A stretch of 64,000 nt of DNA from Candidatus Onthoplasma faecipullorum (GTDB lineage: Bacteria > Bacillota > Clostridia > Christensenellales > UBA1242): NCBI GenBank assembly GCA_019120295.1, contig DWVI01000009.1, positions 44,161 to 108,160 of the forward strand, given 5' to 3'. The notes under the pieces were generated by a model. It searched no databases and had not been told where the DNA came from. It saw only the letters and a list, made by a program, of their open reading frames with translations. A program made the position numbers and the translations under genes. Shown in pieces: positions 33,337 to 44,833 of this stretch (positions within the stretch are counted from its first letter, which is position 1; each line of letters opens with the position of its first letter).

Positions 33337-35295
33337 ATGGAATATAGAGATTTTGAATTAGTTTCTAAATATAAGCCCACAGGTGACCAACCAGAAGCGA
33401 TTGAGAGCCTTGTGGAAGGTGTTAAAGACGGACTAACTGCGCAAGTGTTAAAAGGTGTTACCGGTAGTGGTAAAACGTTTACAATGGCAAATGTGATTGC
33501 AAAACTAAACCGTCCCACCCTTGTTCTTGCGCATAATAAAACTTTGGCTGCACAGTTGTGTAATGAATTTAGGGAATTTTTCCCTAACAACCGTGTGGAA
33601 TTTTTTGTTTCATATTATGATTATTATCAACCAGAAGCGTACATCGTTTCTAGTGATACATATATTGAAAAAGACATGAGTGTAAACGACGAAATTGATA
33701 AACTTCGCCACAGTGCAACTAGTAGTTTATTGGAGAGAAGTGACACAATCGTTGTGGCATCGGTTTCATGTATCTATGGTTTAGGTGCACCAAAAGAATA
33801 TTTTGACTTGCACATTTCACTTCGCATTGGGGATAAACTAACTCGTGAAGATTTAATAAAAAGGCTTATAAACATTCAATATACGCGCAACGAAATTGAT
33901 TTTACGCGTTCAACTTTCCGTGCGCGCGGTGATGTTGTGGATATTTTTCCAGCAGATAGCAGTGACCACGCTATAAGAGTGCAGTTTTTTGACGACGAGA
34001 TTGAAGAAATTTCCGAATTTGAAGTTGTAACCGGAAAAGTTACTAATCGATTAAAACATGCTTCAATCTTCCCTGCTAGCCACTACGCCGTTGGTAGTGA
34101 AAAATTAAATAATGCCCTTGAACAAATTAAACATGACGCGATTGAACGTGAACAATACTTTACGCGTGAAGGAAAATATATTGAAGCGCAAAGAATTAAA
34201 GAGCGCACAAATTATGATTTAGAAATGATGCGTGAAATGGGTTATTGTTCGGGTATAGAAAACTATTCACGGTATTTTGATGGTAGGCGCCCAGGTGAGC
34301 CACCTTACACCTTACTCGATTATTTCCCAGACGGCTTTTTATTGTTTGTGGACGAAAGCCATATAACTCTCCCACAAATTCGTGGTATGTATAATGGTGA
34401 TAGAGCGCGCAAAACAAGCCTTGTGGACTATGGTTTTAGGCTTCCTAGTGCATTTGATAACCGCCCACTTAACTTTGAAGAATTTAACGCGCGAATTGGT
34501 CAAGCAATTTACGTTTCAGCAACACCTAACCAGTATGAGTTGTCGCTCGCTGGTAATGTTGTTGAGCAAATTATTCGTCCAACATATCTACTCGACCCTG
34601 AAATTGAAGTGAGACCAAGCGTTGGTCAAGTTGACGATTTATTTGACGAAATAAATAAAAACATTGAAAAACACGGAAAAGTGCTTATTACAACGCTAAC
34701 CAAAAAAATGGCGGAAGATTTGTGCGCATACTTTGGTGAAAATGGCGTTAGAGTTAAATATTTGCACAGTGATATTGACACATTAGAGCGTGTTAAAATA
34801 ATCAATGAACTCCGCTCAGACGAATTTGATGTGTTAATTGGTATTAACCTACTACGTGAAGGATTGGACCTTCCAGAAGTTACACTCGTTGCGATTTTAG
34901 ATGCGGATAAAGAAGGGTTTTTACGTAGTGCAACGTCGCTTATTCAAACTATTGGTCGTGCTGCGCGCAACAGTGAAAGTAAGGTTATAATGTATGCAGA
35001 TAGAATGACAGATAGCATGAAAATAGCAATAGACGAAACAAATTACAGGCGTGAAAAACAGCAAGCATATAACATTGCGCATAATGTTAAACCACAGACT
35101 ATTAAAAAAGACGTTGTTGACACATTAAAAATAACAATGGACGCAAAAGAAGAAAAAATGGATAAAAAGGATATCACTAAAAAGATTGAACAACTAAAAG
35201 GAATGATGTCAACCGCCGCTAGTCAATTAGACTTTGAAACAGCAATAAAACTTCGCGAAGAAATAGCAAAATTAAAACGCAAATTAAGAAAATAA
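33337..35295 (+). CDS. uvrB: UvrABC system protein B
   Basis: [42 protein letters not shown] motif at the C-term. Confidence 0.97.
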   Translation: MEYRDFELVSKYKPTGDQPEAIESLVEGVKDGLTAQVLKGVTGSGKTFTMANVIAKLNRPTLVLAHNKTLAAQLCNEFREFFPNNRVEFFVSYYDYYQPEAYIVSSDTYIEKDMSVNDEIDKLRHSATSSLLERSDTIVVASVSCIYGLGAPKEYFDLHISLRIGDKLTREDLIKRLINIQYTRNEIDFTRSTFRARGDVVDIFPADSSDHAIRVQFFDDEIEEISEFEVVTGKVTNRLKHASIFPASHYAVGSEKLNNALEQIKHDAIEREQYFTREGKYIEAQRIKERTNYDLEMMREMGYCSGIENYSRYFDGRRPGEPPYTLLDYFPDGFLLFVDESHITLPQIRGMYNGDRARKTSLVDYGFRLPSAFDNRPLNFEEFNARIGQAIYVSATPNQYELSLAGNVVEQIIRPTYLLDPEIEVRPSVGQVDDLFDEINKNIEKHGKVLITTLTKKMAEDLCAYFGENGVRVKYLHSDIDTLERVKIINELRSDEFDVLIGINLLREGLDLPEVTLVAILDADKEGFLRSATSLIQTIGRAARNSESKVIMYADRMTDSMKIAIDETNYRREKQQAYNIAHNVKPQTIKKDVVDTLKITMDAKEEKMDKKDITKKIEQLKGMMSTAASQLDFETAIKLREEIAKLKRKLRK

Positions 35296-35296
35296 T

Positions 35297-35327
35297 AAAA
35301 AAAGTTGAGAATTATCTCAACTTTTTT
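35297..35327 (+). terminator. Rho-independent terminator after uvrB
   Basis: AAAAAGTTGAGA-attat-TCTCAACTTTTTT. Confidence 0.8.
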
Positions 35328-35332
35328 ATTTT

Positions 35333-38300
35333 TTATTCAACTTCACCTGATTTTGGTTCGTCGTCATTAGTTTCGGTTGTATCCTTAACTTCAACATTTT
35401 CTTCAACGTTTTCTTCAACTACTTCAGTTGATTTTTTACCTTTCTTGCTTGTTCCACCTTTTTTACCAGTGAATGTGAAGAATAAGATAACTCCTGCTAA
35501 AATTACTAATGAAACTACGATTAGGACAGTTCCAACGATTGTGTCGTTATTATTTTGTTCTGGTTCAGTTTCGCTAACAACATTGAAACTAATTTCTTTT
35601 GTTCCAGTGTTAGAATAACTATCTGTCATAGTTAAAGTTAGTGTGCACTTACCTGTGCCTGAAATGAAGTATTGACCAGTTTCTTCACCTGATGTTACAA
35701 TGCCATTTTCACCTGTTAACTCAACAGTTAAATTTGACCAACTTGTCATCATTCTGCTTGAACCGCTATCATCTCTATCCCAGATTTCTAGACCTGTGTC
35801 GTGAGTGTAAATAGTTGTGTCACCATTTTTAACTACGATTTCAAGTGTGTTTCTAGACCTATTTAAATTGATTTGATATTCAATTTGTGTTTCGCCGTCA
35901 TATACAAGTTCTTGCTCTAAAACGTCTTGACCAATAATTGTGAATGTTGGAGCAACGTTATCACCAACTTTAATTTCGTAAGATTGTTCGATTGAACCGT
36001 TGGCAGTTGTTGCGGTGTATGTTACACGGTATGTTCCCTTTGAATTTTCATTTGTTGTGAACACCCAAACTGCTGAGCCATTTCTGATTACACGTTGAGC
36101 ATCTCCTGCAACAGGAGTGTGACCGTCTGGGTCCAATACTGTAACAGTTACTTTTGCAACTTCTTTACCTTGGTGAGCAGTCATATCTGGAAGAATTATT
36201 TCTTGACCAGTACGCGCTGTGGTTTGAACTGTGATTGTGTTATCCCAAGTGATTTCTGGCATGGTGATATTAACATAAATCACTCTTTCTACTGCTGTTC
36301 TACCATCGTATGAACCTGAAATTCTAACTGTGTAACTACCTGCACTATTGAATGTGTAAGTGTTTTCTTGACCAGTAGGTTCATAATTTAAACCGCCATT
36401 ATCGTCGATTGTGATTTCAATGCCATCACTTGGCAATCTTTGAACGCCGTCTGAAGCATAAAGTGTAGGAGCGAATGTGATTGATGTTCCAACTTCTGCA
36501 CTTACAGTGTTACCAGATTTTGAAATTTCGTCTTCGTCTGTTGCACCTGTAACTTCAACGTTTAAGATTGGGTCTGAACTATCTTCAACTGTGAATGTAA
36601 AGTAAACACTAGTTGTGTTACCAGCATCGTCAGTTGCTGTGTAAATTACATAATATGTTCCAACTTGATTAGTTTTGATTGTGCCACCAACAATTGAGTT
36701 AGCACCAAATGATTTTCCACTAGTTGAAAGGTATTGTAGACCTGCGCTTTCACTTTCAGGTGAATTTACATAGTAAACTACATTCATTGCAAGTGAACTA
36801 TCAGCATCTGTAAATTGTATTGCTGGAAGAATAACGTCTGTTGCTTGATTGAACACCTTATCAGTTGTAACAGTTGTGTTACTTTCAATCAAATCGCCAT
36901 ATGTTCCGTCTGATAATTGAATGATGCTAGCAACCGGAGCACTTGTTTCGGTTGAATTTTCAATAGTAAGGGTTCTTGTGTCAACTCCTATTCTATTATA
37001 GTCATTCAAACTTACTGCAACTATTGTGATATTAGGTTGTTCAGCATAACCGGCATAGTCAATTTCAAATTGAGTGCTATTAACTTCGTCTTGTGTTGCA
37101 ATTGCAAAACCAGTGTAACCATAACCTTGCATTAAAGTTATGATTTGTGGGTCGTCAAGCAAGTTGCAAAGGTGTTTGTTTGTGTCACTTTCGTCGTCTG
37201 CTAAAACTGCATTCATTGCAGTTTTTAAATCTTGCTCAAAACCATTTCCTGATGTTGTGCTATAATAGTAGAATACAACATTTTTAAGTCTGCTATCGCC
37301 TTCGTCTGTTGCTGACATGTAAACAGTTAAAGGACTATTGCTACTTACTGTTGCTCCTTCTCTAATATTGCTAATAGAAGTTGTTGGAGTTGTTGCTTCA
37401 CTATCTTCTGTGCCAACTGTTGCACGTGATAAAACGTTAAATGAATATCTAGTTGTACCAGAAGAATATAGGTTAGTTTCTTGAGTTTTTACTGTGTTAG
37501 AGTAAACATAATAACCTAATGTGTATTCACCAGCGTAACGTGAAATATCGCTTTCTTCACCATCTGCTGTGAATTGGAATTTAACTGCTTTGTTATAATT
37601 TCTATAACCTGGGTTAGTTGATGTGTCTACTGCATAGTTGTAACCAGTTTCACCTTCGGTAACTTGAACCAACTCGCCGTCTTCAAATTTATAGTTATCT
37701 AGATAATAAATAGTTCTAGTGTTAGTGTTTTGAATATAACGAACGAATGTAAAATCACTGTAACTACTTACGCTATCTTTTGCATAAATAGCAGGGAACA
37801 CAAGTTCTGAATAACCGTAATTTGCTTTTAAATCTACTGCATAATTTGTGTTAACGTCTTCAACTGTTTCGCCGTCAACAACTGTGGTTGTAGGAGTTTG
37901 GCTACCTGCTTCACCTTGCAATTCGTAATCATAAGCCATATAGATTGTTGGAGCAGTATTATCTGTTACGTTAGATAATCTAACTTCAATAGACTTTTCA
38001 TTACCATAAGCATCTACGATTGTGTATTTAACAAGGTAGTTACCAACTAAATCATTATAATTTGTTACATTTTCAAAACCACCAACGCCTGTTGTCATGT
38101 TAAATGTGTAAGTATTATTAGTAAGTGTTTGTTTGATTTCAGTGTTATTGGCTTTTCTTATTTCAATAGATTTTAAGTTAAATGATGCATTGTTAGAAAC
38201 ACCGTCGCTAACTGTGATTGAAGGAAGAGTTACATCTGTATCTCCCAATTCAACTGTTGGCATTGATTGAACAGTTAAAGTTAAATCATTGACAGTTGGA

Positions 38301-39151
38301 GCAACAAAATCTTCTGAAACGTCAATTACAAACGTTTGAGTTGGGCGATTTGCACCATTGTTATATGTGTATTCAATAGTGTATCTTCCTTCTGCGCCCG
38401 GAATTAAATAGTATTTTTGAGTATCTTGATCAAATCTAACTGCGCTTCCTGGTTCATTCTCGTCTTGAATAGCACCGTTGTAGTAAACAACTGGTTTAAT
38501 CATTTCACTTAGTTCAACGTAGTCGCCATCTTCGCCAGCAATTTTAACGTTAGCAACAGGAAGTTCAATTTCTTCACTTGTTGGTGCCATATTGCTTGGA
38601 AGAAGCATATTCATACCAGCATTTTCACCTTCTCTGATTGTGAAATCTAGTTCGTATGAAACGTTTTTAACTTCAACCGAATAAGTGTTTGAATAATAGG
38701 TTTTTTCACCAATTGTAACAATATAAACAACTGAGTATGTTCCGCTATTTTGAACATTAACTTTTAAACCTTCGCTTAAATTTGAATCGTCAAAAAACGA
38801 ACCTTCTTCTTCACTAGAAGTTAAACCTTCTTGCACTGCATAATCGTGGTTTTGACCTGCTGGGTCGATAACACGGATAGTGTAATCATGAATGCCTGAA
38901 TTTGCACCGAATGACGAATTTAATAGCGGAATTCTAAATTCTTCGCCTTCAACCGACAAATCAATTGTTCCTTTTGGAACTTGAATTGAATTCATGAATA
39001 GGTTGTAAGTTGCAACCGCATAATTCATAGTTGATTCATAATTCATTGCAGCATATGTTGTGAAAACTGGGCTAACAGCAAAGATAAAACTTATCACAGC
39101 AAATGCTATAAAACTCATAATTAATTTAAAATATTTCTTAAAAGTTGCCAT
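35333..39151 (-). CDS. Large secreted, membrane-anchored protein with repeated Ig-like domains
   Basis: Signal peptide, repeated G.Y.V.YTATDDAGN..S..F.V motifs, C-terminal TM plus Lys-rich tail. Confidence 0.8.
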   Translation of the reverse strand: MATFKKYFKLIMSFIAFAVISFIFAVSPVFTTYAAMNYESTMNYAVATYNLFMNSIQVPKGTIDLSVEGEEFRIPLLNSSFGANSGIHDYTIRVIDPAGQNHDYAVQEGLTSSEEEGSFFDDSNLSEGLKVNVQNSGTYSVVYIVTIGEKTYYSNTYSVEVKNVSYELDFTIREGENAGMNMLLPSNMAPTSEEIELPVANVKIAGEDGDYVELSEMIKPVVYYNGAIQDENEPGSAVRFDQDTQKYYLIPGAEGRYTIEYTYNNGANRPTQTFVIDVSEDFVAPTVNDLTLTVQSMPTVELGDTDVTLPSITVSDGVSNNASFNLKSIEIRKANNTEIKQTLTNNTYTFNMTTGVGGFENVTNYNDLVGNYLVKYTIVDAYGNEKSIEVRLSNVTDNTAPTIYMAYDYELQGEAGSQTPTTTVVDGETVEDVNTNYAVDLKANYGYSELVFPAIYAKDSVSSYSDFTFVRYIQNTNTRTIYYLDNYKFEDGELVQVTEGETGYNYAVDTSTNPGYRNYNKAVKFQFTADGEESDISRYAGEYTLGYYVYSNTVKTQETNLYSSGTTRYSFNVLSRATVGTEDSEATTPTTSISNIREGATVSSNSPLTVYMSATDEGDSRLKNVVFYYYSTTSGNGFEQDLKTAMNAVLADDESDTNKHLCNLLDDPQIITLMQGYGYTGFAIATQDEVNSTQFEIDYAGYAEQPNITIVAVSLNDYNRIGVDTRTLTIENSTETSAPVASIIQLSDGTYGDLIESNTTVTTDKVFNQATDVILPAIQFTDADSSLAMNVVYYVNSPESESAGLQYLSTSGKSFGANSIVGGTIKTNQVGTYYVIYTATDDAGNTTSVYFTFTVEDSSDPILNVEVTGATDEDEISKSGNTVSAEVGTSITFAPTLYASDGVQRLPSDGIEITIDDNGGLNYEPTGQENTYTFNSAGSYTVRISGSYDGRTAVERVIYVNITMPEITWDNTITVQTTARTGQEIILPDMTAHQGKEVAKVTVTVLDPDGHTPVAGDAQRVIRNGSAVWVFTTNENSKGTYRVTYTATTANGSIEQSYEIKVGDNVAPTFTIIGQDVLEQELVYDGETQIEYQINLNRSRNTLEIVVKNGDTTIYTHDTGLEIWDRDDSGSSRMMTSWSNLTVELTGENGIVTSGEETGQYFISGTGKCTLTLTMTDSYSNTGTKEISFNVVSETEPEQNNNDTIVGTVLIVVSLVILAGVILFFTFTGKKGGTSKKGKKSTEVVEENVEENVEVKDTTETNDDEPKSGEVE

Positions 39152-39280
39152 TTTGTCTCCTATAATATATAAGTCTAGTTAATTCTAATAAATATAGAAA
39201 ATTTTGTCAAACAAAATAATGGTAATTTTTCAAAGTTTACACAAATAGTTTAATGAAAAAATTAAAATTTATAATGAGAA

Positions 39281-39323
39281 AAAAAACTAGTTATGTCGAT
39301 ATATGACGACTTAACTAGTTTTT
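39281..39323 (-). terminator. Terminator-like hairpin downstream of 39327-39851
   Basis: AAAAAACTAGTTAAGTCG...CGACATAACTAGTTTTTT on the minus strand. Confidence 0.6.
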
Positions 39324-39326
39324 TGC

Positions 39327-39851
39327 CTACAATTTTTTAATTTGCTCGTCGGCGTACTCTTTTGTAATGAAATTAAATTCGTCACTACTTGCTAAAAAAT
39401 ACTGCCTTTCCCTATGCTTTTTTAATTTAGTTAAAAAGTTGTTATCCAACATTTTATACCTATCAATGAGTATGTTGTTTAATATCTCAAAGTCAAGGCT
39501 ATTAATATCTAGCAATGCGTGTTTATTTTCAATTGCCCACTCTATTGGGTTTACATTAGACGTGTTAAAATCGCAAAGTATGTTCATATCTTCAGGTGTT
39601 GTTACAACGCGTGTGATAAGTTTAATTTTCTCATAAATTGTGCGTGGAAGTTCTTTAACTGCGTTTGCGTCCAAATAATAAAATTCGCACAATTTTTGTG
39701 GTTCACCAAAAATGGCTTCGGCGTGCTTTTGACGTTTTAATATAACTCTATCACCATACACACCGCGACCACGTTTATATTCTACAATTTCATAGAAATT
39801 ATTTATCAAAAAGTCTAGTTGTGGCCAATTCGCCAGATTAACCTTTGTCAT
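39327..39851 (-). CDS. Hypothetical protein, 174 aa, co-oriented with the HicB-like gene
   Basis: 12-nt gap to upstream HicB-like ORF; no family recognised. Confidence 0.6.
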   Translation of the reverse strand: MTKVNLANWPQLDFLINNFYEIVEYKRGRGVYGDRVILKRQKHAEAIFGEPQKLCEFYYLDANAVKELPRTIYEKIKLITRVVTTPEDMNILCDFNTSNVNPIEWAIENKHALLDINSLDFEILNNILIDRYKMLDNNFLTKLKKHRERQYFLASSDEFNFITKEYADEQIKKL

Positions 39852-39863
39852 ACTAACCTACTT

Positions 39864-40136
39864 TTAAGCCAATGCATCTACTAATAAAACAATGTTTTTC
39901 TTTCCATACTCTTTGTATACTTTTTCAAAATCAGTTGGGGACTCAATCTCACAATCAAATTTTATTGCGCAGTCAACAAGCGAACACAAATCACCTTTCG
40001 CTTTAATATACGCACTTTCCACAGTTTCACCATCTGTTATAATACCTAAATCTGGTATTTTAATAGTGTACCAACCGGTGTTTGTGCCCTTTTCGTCGTC
40101 TTTAAATAGTATTGCAGGATAAACTAATTCTTTCAT
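39864..40136 (-). CDS. HicB-like antitoxin-family protein
   Basis: MKELVYPAILFKDDEKGTNTGWYTIKIPDLGIITDGETVESAYIKAKGDLCSLV; start moved to ATG 40136. Confidence 0.75.
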   Translation of the reverse strand: MKELVYPAILFKDDEKGTNTGWYTIKIPDLGIITDGETVESAYIKAKGDLCSLVDCAIKFDCEIESPTDFEKVYKEYGKKNIVLLVDALA

Positions 40137-40365
40137 TTTCCACCTTCTTTGTTCCAAAATTTATTATATTCAAAAATCTAGTTAATCATTACAATTATAA
40201 CATAAAAAATTTTTTATGTAAAACAAATAAATTGTAAATTTAAAAAAATAATTGTAGATTTTTTTGCGTAGAATTTGGTTTTAAATTTGAATGACTACAA
40301 TATTTATGGTTATAAAATTCAAAATTTCAAGGTATTCAATTTAATAAAAGCATGTTGAGATAACA

Positions 40366-40396
40366 ATAAAAAAATTCTCACACTTGGTGAGAATTT
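40366..40396 (-). terminator. Rho-independent terminator
   Basis: ATTCTCACC-aag-TGTGAGAATTTTTTT on the minus strand. Confidence 0.7.
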
Positions 40397-40400
40397 GATA

Positions 40401-40736
40401 TTAGACTACTAGGCCTTCTGTTTCTTCTTTATCAACTCTTGCTCTAGCATTTTTAGCGCGCCTTTCTTCCATCATGCGCTCTAACATTCTGCTTGAAATT
40501 TTGCGCTTTTTAGATTTCTTTAGTAACTCTTGAACCATGTTTTTTATATCATTATTGTTTTCCACATTTTCAGCGAAAACTTCTCTTACTGCTCGAGTTG
40601 TTGCAGGAGATGTTCCATTAACAACATCAGCATTAGTTAACATACTTTTGAATTCATTTTCTCTTTCATTCATTGCTTTAAGGCGTGACCTATTGAACTC
40701 TATTCTTGCTCTTAACATATTTGCTGGGTTATTCAT
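40401..40736 (-). CDS. Small charged helical protein of unknown function
   Basis: 111-aa ORF with own terminator. Confidence 0.5.
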   Translation of the reverse strand: MNNPANMLRARIEFNRSRLKAMNERENEFKSMLTNADVVNGTSPATTRAVREVFAENVENNNDIKNMVQELLKKSKKRKISSRMLERMMEERRAKNARARVDKEETEGLVV

Positions 40737-41028
40737 ATCTCCCTCCTATTTATGACTACATAATATCATAAAAATTTTTATTTGTAAATAGTTTTTGCAA
40801 CATTTTTTAAATAAATTTAAAATATTATTTTAATAATATTTAAAATTCAAAAACTACCTATAATATAGGTGATTTGAAAGTTTTTGATAATTATTTTTTT
40901 AATTTTTTTTATTAGTTTTTCGTGTTATTTTATTAAAAAGATTAATTTATTTAAGTTACTAATTATTGTATTTTTTATTTTACAAAAAATCAAAAAAAAA
41001 TGACTAGATTAAACTAGCCATTTTTATT

Positions 41029-44000
41029 TTATTCTTCTTCAATATCGTCGAATTTAATATCAACGTCTTGATTTACAGCCAAATTAGCATCGTCTTTAAC
41101 TTGCTTTGGAAGAAGGTTCCTATAAATTGGAGCACCTGTACCTGCTGGTATCATTTTACCAATTATAATGTTTTCTTTCAAGCCTTTCAAGTGGTCAACC
41201 TTACCTTTTAATGCGGCTTCTGTTAACACGTTGCTACTTTCTTGGAATGAAGCAGCAGATAAGAAACTTTCAGTGGTGAGCGATGCTTTCGTGATGCTTT
41301 GTAATTCACGTTTAGCAGTTGCTGGAACGCCACCTTCTTGAAGTGCTTTCAAGTTTGCTTCTTCATAAACTCTTAAATCAACAGTGTCACCTGGAAGAAG
41401 GTCGGTGTCACCTGGGTTTTCAATCTTAACCTTTCTTAGCATTTGTTTAATGATAATTTCAAGATGTTTTGCGTTGATTGAAACGCCTTGTGATTTATAC
41501 ACTTGCAAAACTTCGTTTAACAAGTATTCTTGAACGGCTTTTACACCGCGAGTGCGCAACACGTCTTTTGGATTTAATGGTCCGTCGGTTAGTGCCGTTC
41601 CTGGTGTTACAACATCGCCGTTTTTAACCTTCAATGTTGAACCGAATGGAAGCAAGTAACTTTCTTCGGTTGTGCCTTTGATTGTAACTTCATAACGTTT
41701 GTCGATTTGATTGATTGTAACTTTACCGCCAATCTCACTCATAACAGCAGCACCTTTTGGATTACGTGCTTCAAAGATTTCTTCAACCCTTGGTAGACCA
41801 GTTGTTATATCACGAGATGCCACACCACCACTGTGGAAGGTACGAAGCACTAACTGAGTACCTGGTTCACCGATTGATTGAGCAGCAATAACGCCGACTG
41901 CTTCACCAACGTGAACAATGTCGTTAGTTGACATATCTCTACCATAACATTTAGCACAAACGCCAGATTTTGCTTTACATGTGAGTGCACTTCTAATTGA
42001 CACTTTTTCAATACCTGCGTCAACAATTTGTTTAGCAAGTTCGTTTGTGATAAACACATCTGCACCACAAATTTCTTTCTTTGTTTTAGGGTCGATAACA
42101 GGAGCGGAAGTAAATCTACCAACAATTCTGTTTTCAAGTGTTTCAACAACTGTGCCGTTTTGTTCGATTTTGGTTACATCAATACCTTTCACGCTTTCAC
42201 CAAGTGTTGCAAAACAATCTTCTTCTGTGATTGTGGTATCTTGTGCAATATCTACCAAACGACGAGTTAAATAACCTGAGTCGGCTGTTTTTAACGCTGT
42301 ATCCATAAGTTGTTTACGGCTACCACGCGCTGCACTATAATATTCAAGTGTACTTAAACCTTTACGATAGTTAGATTTAACTGGAACGTCCGAAGTTGGA
42401 CCACTTGCTGCATCCATTATGCCTAACATACCGCTAAGTGTTTGATATTGACCGTCGTTACCACGCGCACCTGATGTTAAGATAATCTTTAATGGATTAA
42501 ACTTATCAGCAGCGTTTGCAGTTTCTTTGGTTATTTCTTCACTGACTTTTGCCCATAATTCAGAGTTTTTGTTAGCCTTATCTTTATAACTCATGAAACC
42601 TTGCATATATAATGCGTCGTTTTGTTTTGCAAGTTCGTTGGCTTGAGCAATTTTTTCGTCTCTATCTTTTAATTCTGTTATATCAAAGATTGAGAATGAC
42701 ACACTTGACAATGTTGAATATTTGTAACCCATATTTTTAAGATTATCAATCATTTCAACAGTTATATTTGTGCCGTGTTTTCTATAACATGTTTCTATTA
42801 GTTTTGAATAGAAACCTTTTTTAACTTCAACATTAACTTCATATTCAAAAGCGTTTTCACGTTTAGTTCTATCAACATAGCCTAAATCTTGTGGAATGAT
42901 GCTATTGAATATAATTCTACCTAATGTGGTTTCAGTTCTACCTGTTATCATTTTGCCTTCAAATTCAACTGTTCTTCTAACAGTTATCTTTGCTTGCAAT
43001 GATAAATCGCCATTTTCGTAAGCAAGTTGCGCTTCGTCTGGCGAACTGAATATCATGCCTTCACCCTTAGCGCCTGGTCTAATAACTGTGATATAGTAGT
43101 TACCTAATATCATATCTTGGCTAGGCACCATATTTGGTGCGCCGTCACTTGGTTTTAACACGTTGTTTGATGCAAGGAGTAACATTCTTGCTTCTGTTCT
43201 TGCTTCAACAGACAAAGGCACGTGAATACTCATTTGGTCACCGTCGAAGTCGGCGTTAAAGCCGGAACAAGCCAAAGGTGGAAGACGGATTGCCTTACCT
43301 TCAACTAGAATAGGTTCGAATGCTTGCACGCTTAGTTTGTGCAAGGTTGGCGCACGGTTAAGTAGCACTGGGTGACCTTGAACCACTTCGGTTAAAATGT
43401 CGTATACGATAGGACGTTCTTGGTCTATCATACGAGTTGCTTTCTTTAAGTTGTTTGTTGCGTTTAATTCAAGCAATCTCTTTATAATGAATGGACGGAA
43501 CAATTCAAGTGCCATCATTTTTGGAAGACCGCATTGATAAATTTTAAGTTCTGGACCAACGACAATAACGCTACGACCAGAATAGTCAACACGTTTACCA
43601 AGCAAGTTTTGACGGAAACGACCATGTTTACCCTTCAAACTTGCTGTTAATGACTTCAAATCACGTTGACGGCTACCTTGAACAGCACGACCACGTTTTC
43701 CGTTATCAAATAATGCGTCAACTGCTTCTTGAAGCATACGTTTTTCGTTTCTTACAATGATTTCAGGAGCGCCTAATTCCATAAGTTTTTTCAAGCGGTT
43801 ATTTCTGTTGATTACCCTACGGTATAGGTCATTTAAGTCGCTCGCTGCAAACTTTCCGCCGTCTATTTGAACAAGTGGACGTAAATCTGGTGGGATAACT
43901 GGAATAACATCTAATATCATCCAACTTGGTTTGTTGCCACTCTTTATAAACGCTTCAATTATTTCCAACTTTTTAGTTGCTTTTAATTTTCTTTGACCTT

Positions 44001-44598
44001 TTGAAGTGTTCATGATTTTAGTGAGTTCGTCACGTTCTTTTTCAAGGTCAACTGCTTCCAAAAGTTCTTTTATTGCTTCTGCTCCCATGCCTGCACGGAA
44101 ACCATCTGGACCGTATTTTTCAAGCGCTTCGCGGTATTCTCTATCACGAATAACTTGTTTATAGGTGAATTCAGTGTTTTTAGGATCAAGCACAACGTAA
44201 CTAACATAATATAAAACTTCGTCTAGTTGCTTTGGGCTCATTTCAAGAACTAAACCAATTCTACTTGGCACGCCTTTAAAGAACCAAATGTGGCTAACTG
44301 GGCAAGCAAGTTCGATGTGACCCATACGTTCACGTCTAACCTTGCTACGAGTTACTTCAACACCACACTTATCGCAGACAACGCCTTTATATCTCACTCT
44401 CTTATACTTACCGCAGTGGCATTCCCAGTCTTTTTTAGGTCCAAAAATACGTTCGCAAAAAAGACCGTCTTTTTCTGGTTTTTGTGTGCGGTAATTGATT
44501 GTTTCTGGTTTGGTAACTTCTCCCCTTGACCATGACCTAATCATTTCAGGGGAAGCGATACCAACACGTATTGAGTCAAAATTGTTTAATTCAAACAT
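41029..44598 (-). CDS. rpoC: DNA-directed RNA polymerase subunit beta'
   Basis: [16 protein letters not shown], zinc finger [23 protein letters not shown]. Confidence 0.98.
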   Translation of the reverse strand: MFELNNFDSIRVGIASPEMIRSWSRGEVTKPETINYRTQKPEKDGLFCERIFGPKKDWECHCGKYKRVRYKGVVCDKCGVEVTRSKVRRERMGHIELACPVSHIWFFKGVPSRIGLVLEMSPKQLDEVLYYVSYVVLDPKNTEFTYKQVIRDREYREALEKYGPDGFRAGMGAEAIKELLEAVDLEKERDELTKIMNTSKGQRKLKATKKLEIIEAFIKSGNKPSWMILDVIPVIPPDLRPLVQIDGGKFAASDLNDLYRRVINRNNRLKKLMELGAPEIIVRNEKRMLQEAVDALFDNGKRGRAVQGSRQRDLKSLTASLKGKHGRFRQNLLGKRVDYSGRSVIVVGPELKIYQCGLPKMMALELFRPFIIKRLLELNATNNLKKATRMIDQERPIVYDILTEVVQGHPVLLNRAPTLHKLSVQAFEPILVEGKAIRLPPLACSGFNADFDGDQMSIHVPLSVEARTEARMLLLASNNVLKPSDGAPNMVPSQDMILGNYYITVIRPGAKGEGMIFSSPDEAQLAYENGDLSLQAKITVRRTVEFEGKMITGRTETTLGRIIFNSIIPQDLGYVDRTKRENAFEYEVNVEVKKGFYSKLIETCYRKHGTNITVEMIDNLKNMGYKYSTLSSVSFSIFDITELKDRDEKIAQANELAKQNDALYMQGFMSYKDKANKNSELWAKVSEEITKETANAADKFNPLKIILTSGARGNDGQYQTLSGMLGIMDAASGPTSDVPVKSNYRKGLSTLEYYSAARGSRKQLMDTALKTADSGYLTRRLVDIAQDTTITEEDCFATLGESVKGIDVTKIEQNGTVVETLENRIVGRFTSAPVIDPKTKKEICGADVFITNELAKQIVDAGIEKVSIRSALTCKAKSGVCAKCYGRDMSTNDIVHVGEAVGVIAAQSIGEPGTQLVLRTFHSGGVASRDITTGLPRVEEIFEARNPKGAAVMSEIGGKVTINQIDKRYEVTIKGTTEESYLLPFGSTLKVKNGDVVTPGTALTDGPLNPKDVLRTRGVKAVQEYLLNEVLQVYKSQGVSINAKHLEIIIKQMLRKVKIENPGDTDLLPGDTVDLRVYEEANLKALQEGGVPATAKRELQSITKASLTTESFLSAASFQESSNVLTEAALKGKVDHLKGLKENIIIGKMIPAGTGAPIYRNLLPKQVKDDANLAVNQDVDIKFDDIEEE

Positions 44599-44630
44599 TA
44601 CTATTTCTCCTAAAAACTCTCTTTACTTTT

Positions 44631-44831
44631 TTATTTGGTTAAACCTTCATTCTTTTCTTTTTCGTCTAACTCGTAAACTGCTTCTAAATCTTTTAAATAC
44701 CTATCGTATTGTTCTTTGTTTATGATTGTATTATTTAAGTGTAACCACTCAAAATACTCATATTTTGCGAACAATCTAAGTGATTTTGGGTCTAGATGCA
44801 ATATAACTCGTTCTATTTCACTATATTTCAT
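44631..44831 (-). CDS. 66-aa protein encoded between rpoB and rpoC
   Basis: ATG starts 2 nt after the rpoB stop; rpoC start follows after 32 nt with its own RBS. Confidence 0.7.
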   Translation of the reverse strand: MKYSEIERVILHLDPKSLRLFAKYEYFEWLHLNNTIINKEQYDRYLKDLEAVYELDEKEKNEGLTK

Positions 44832-44833
44832 AA

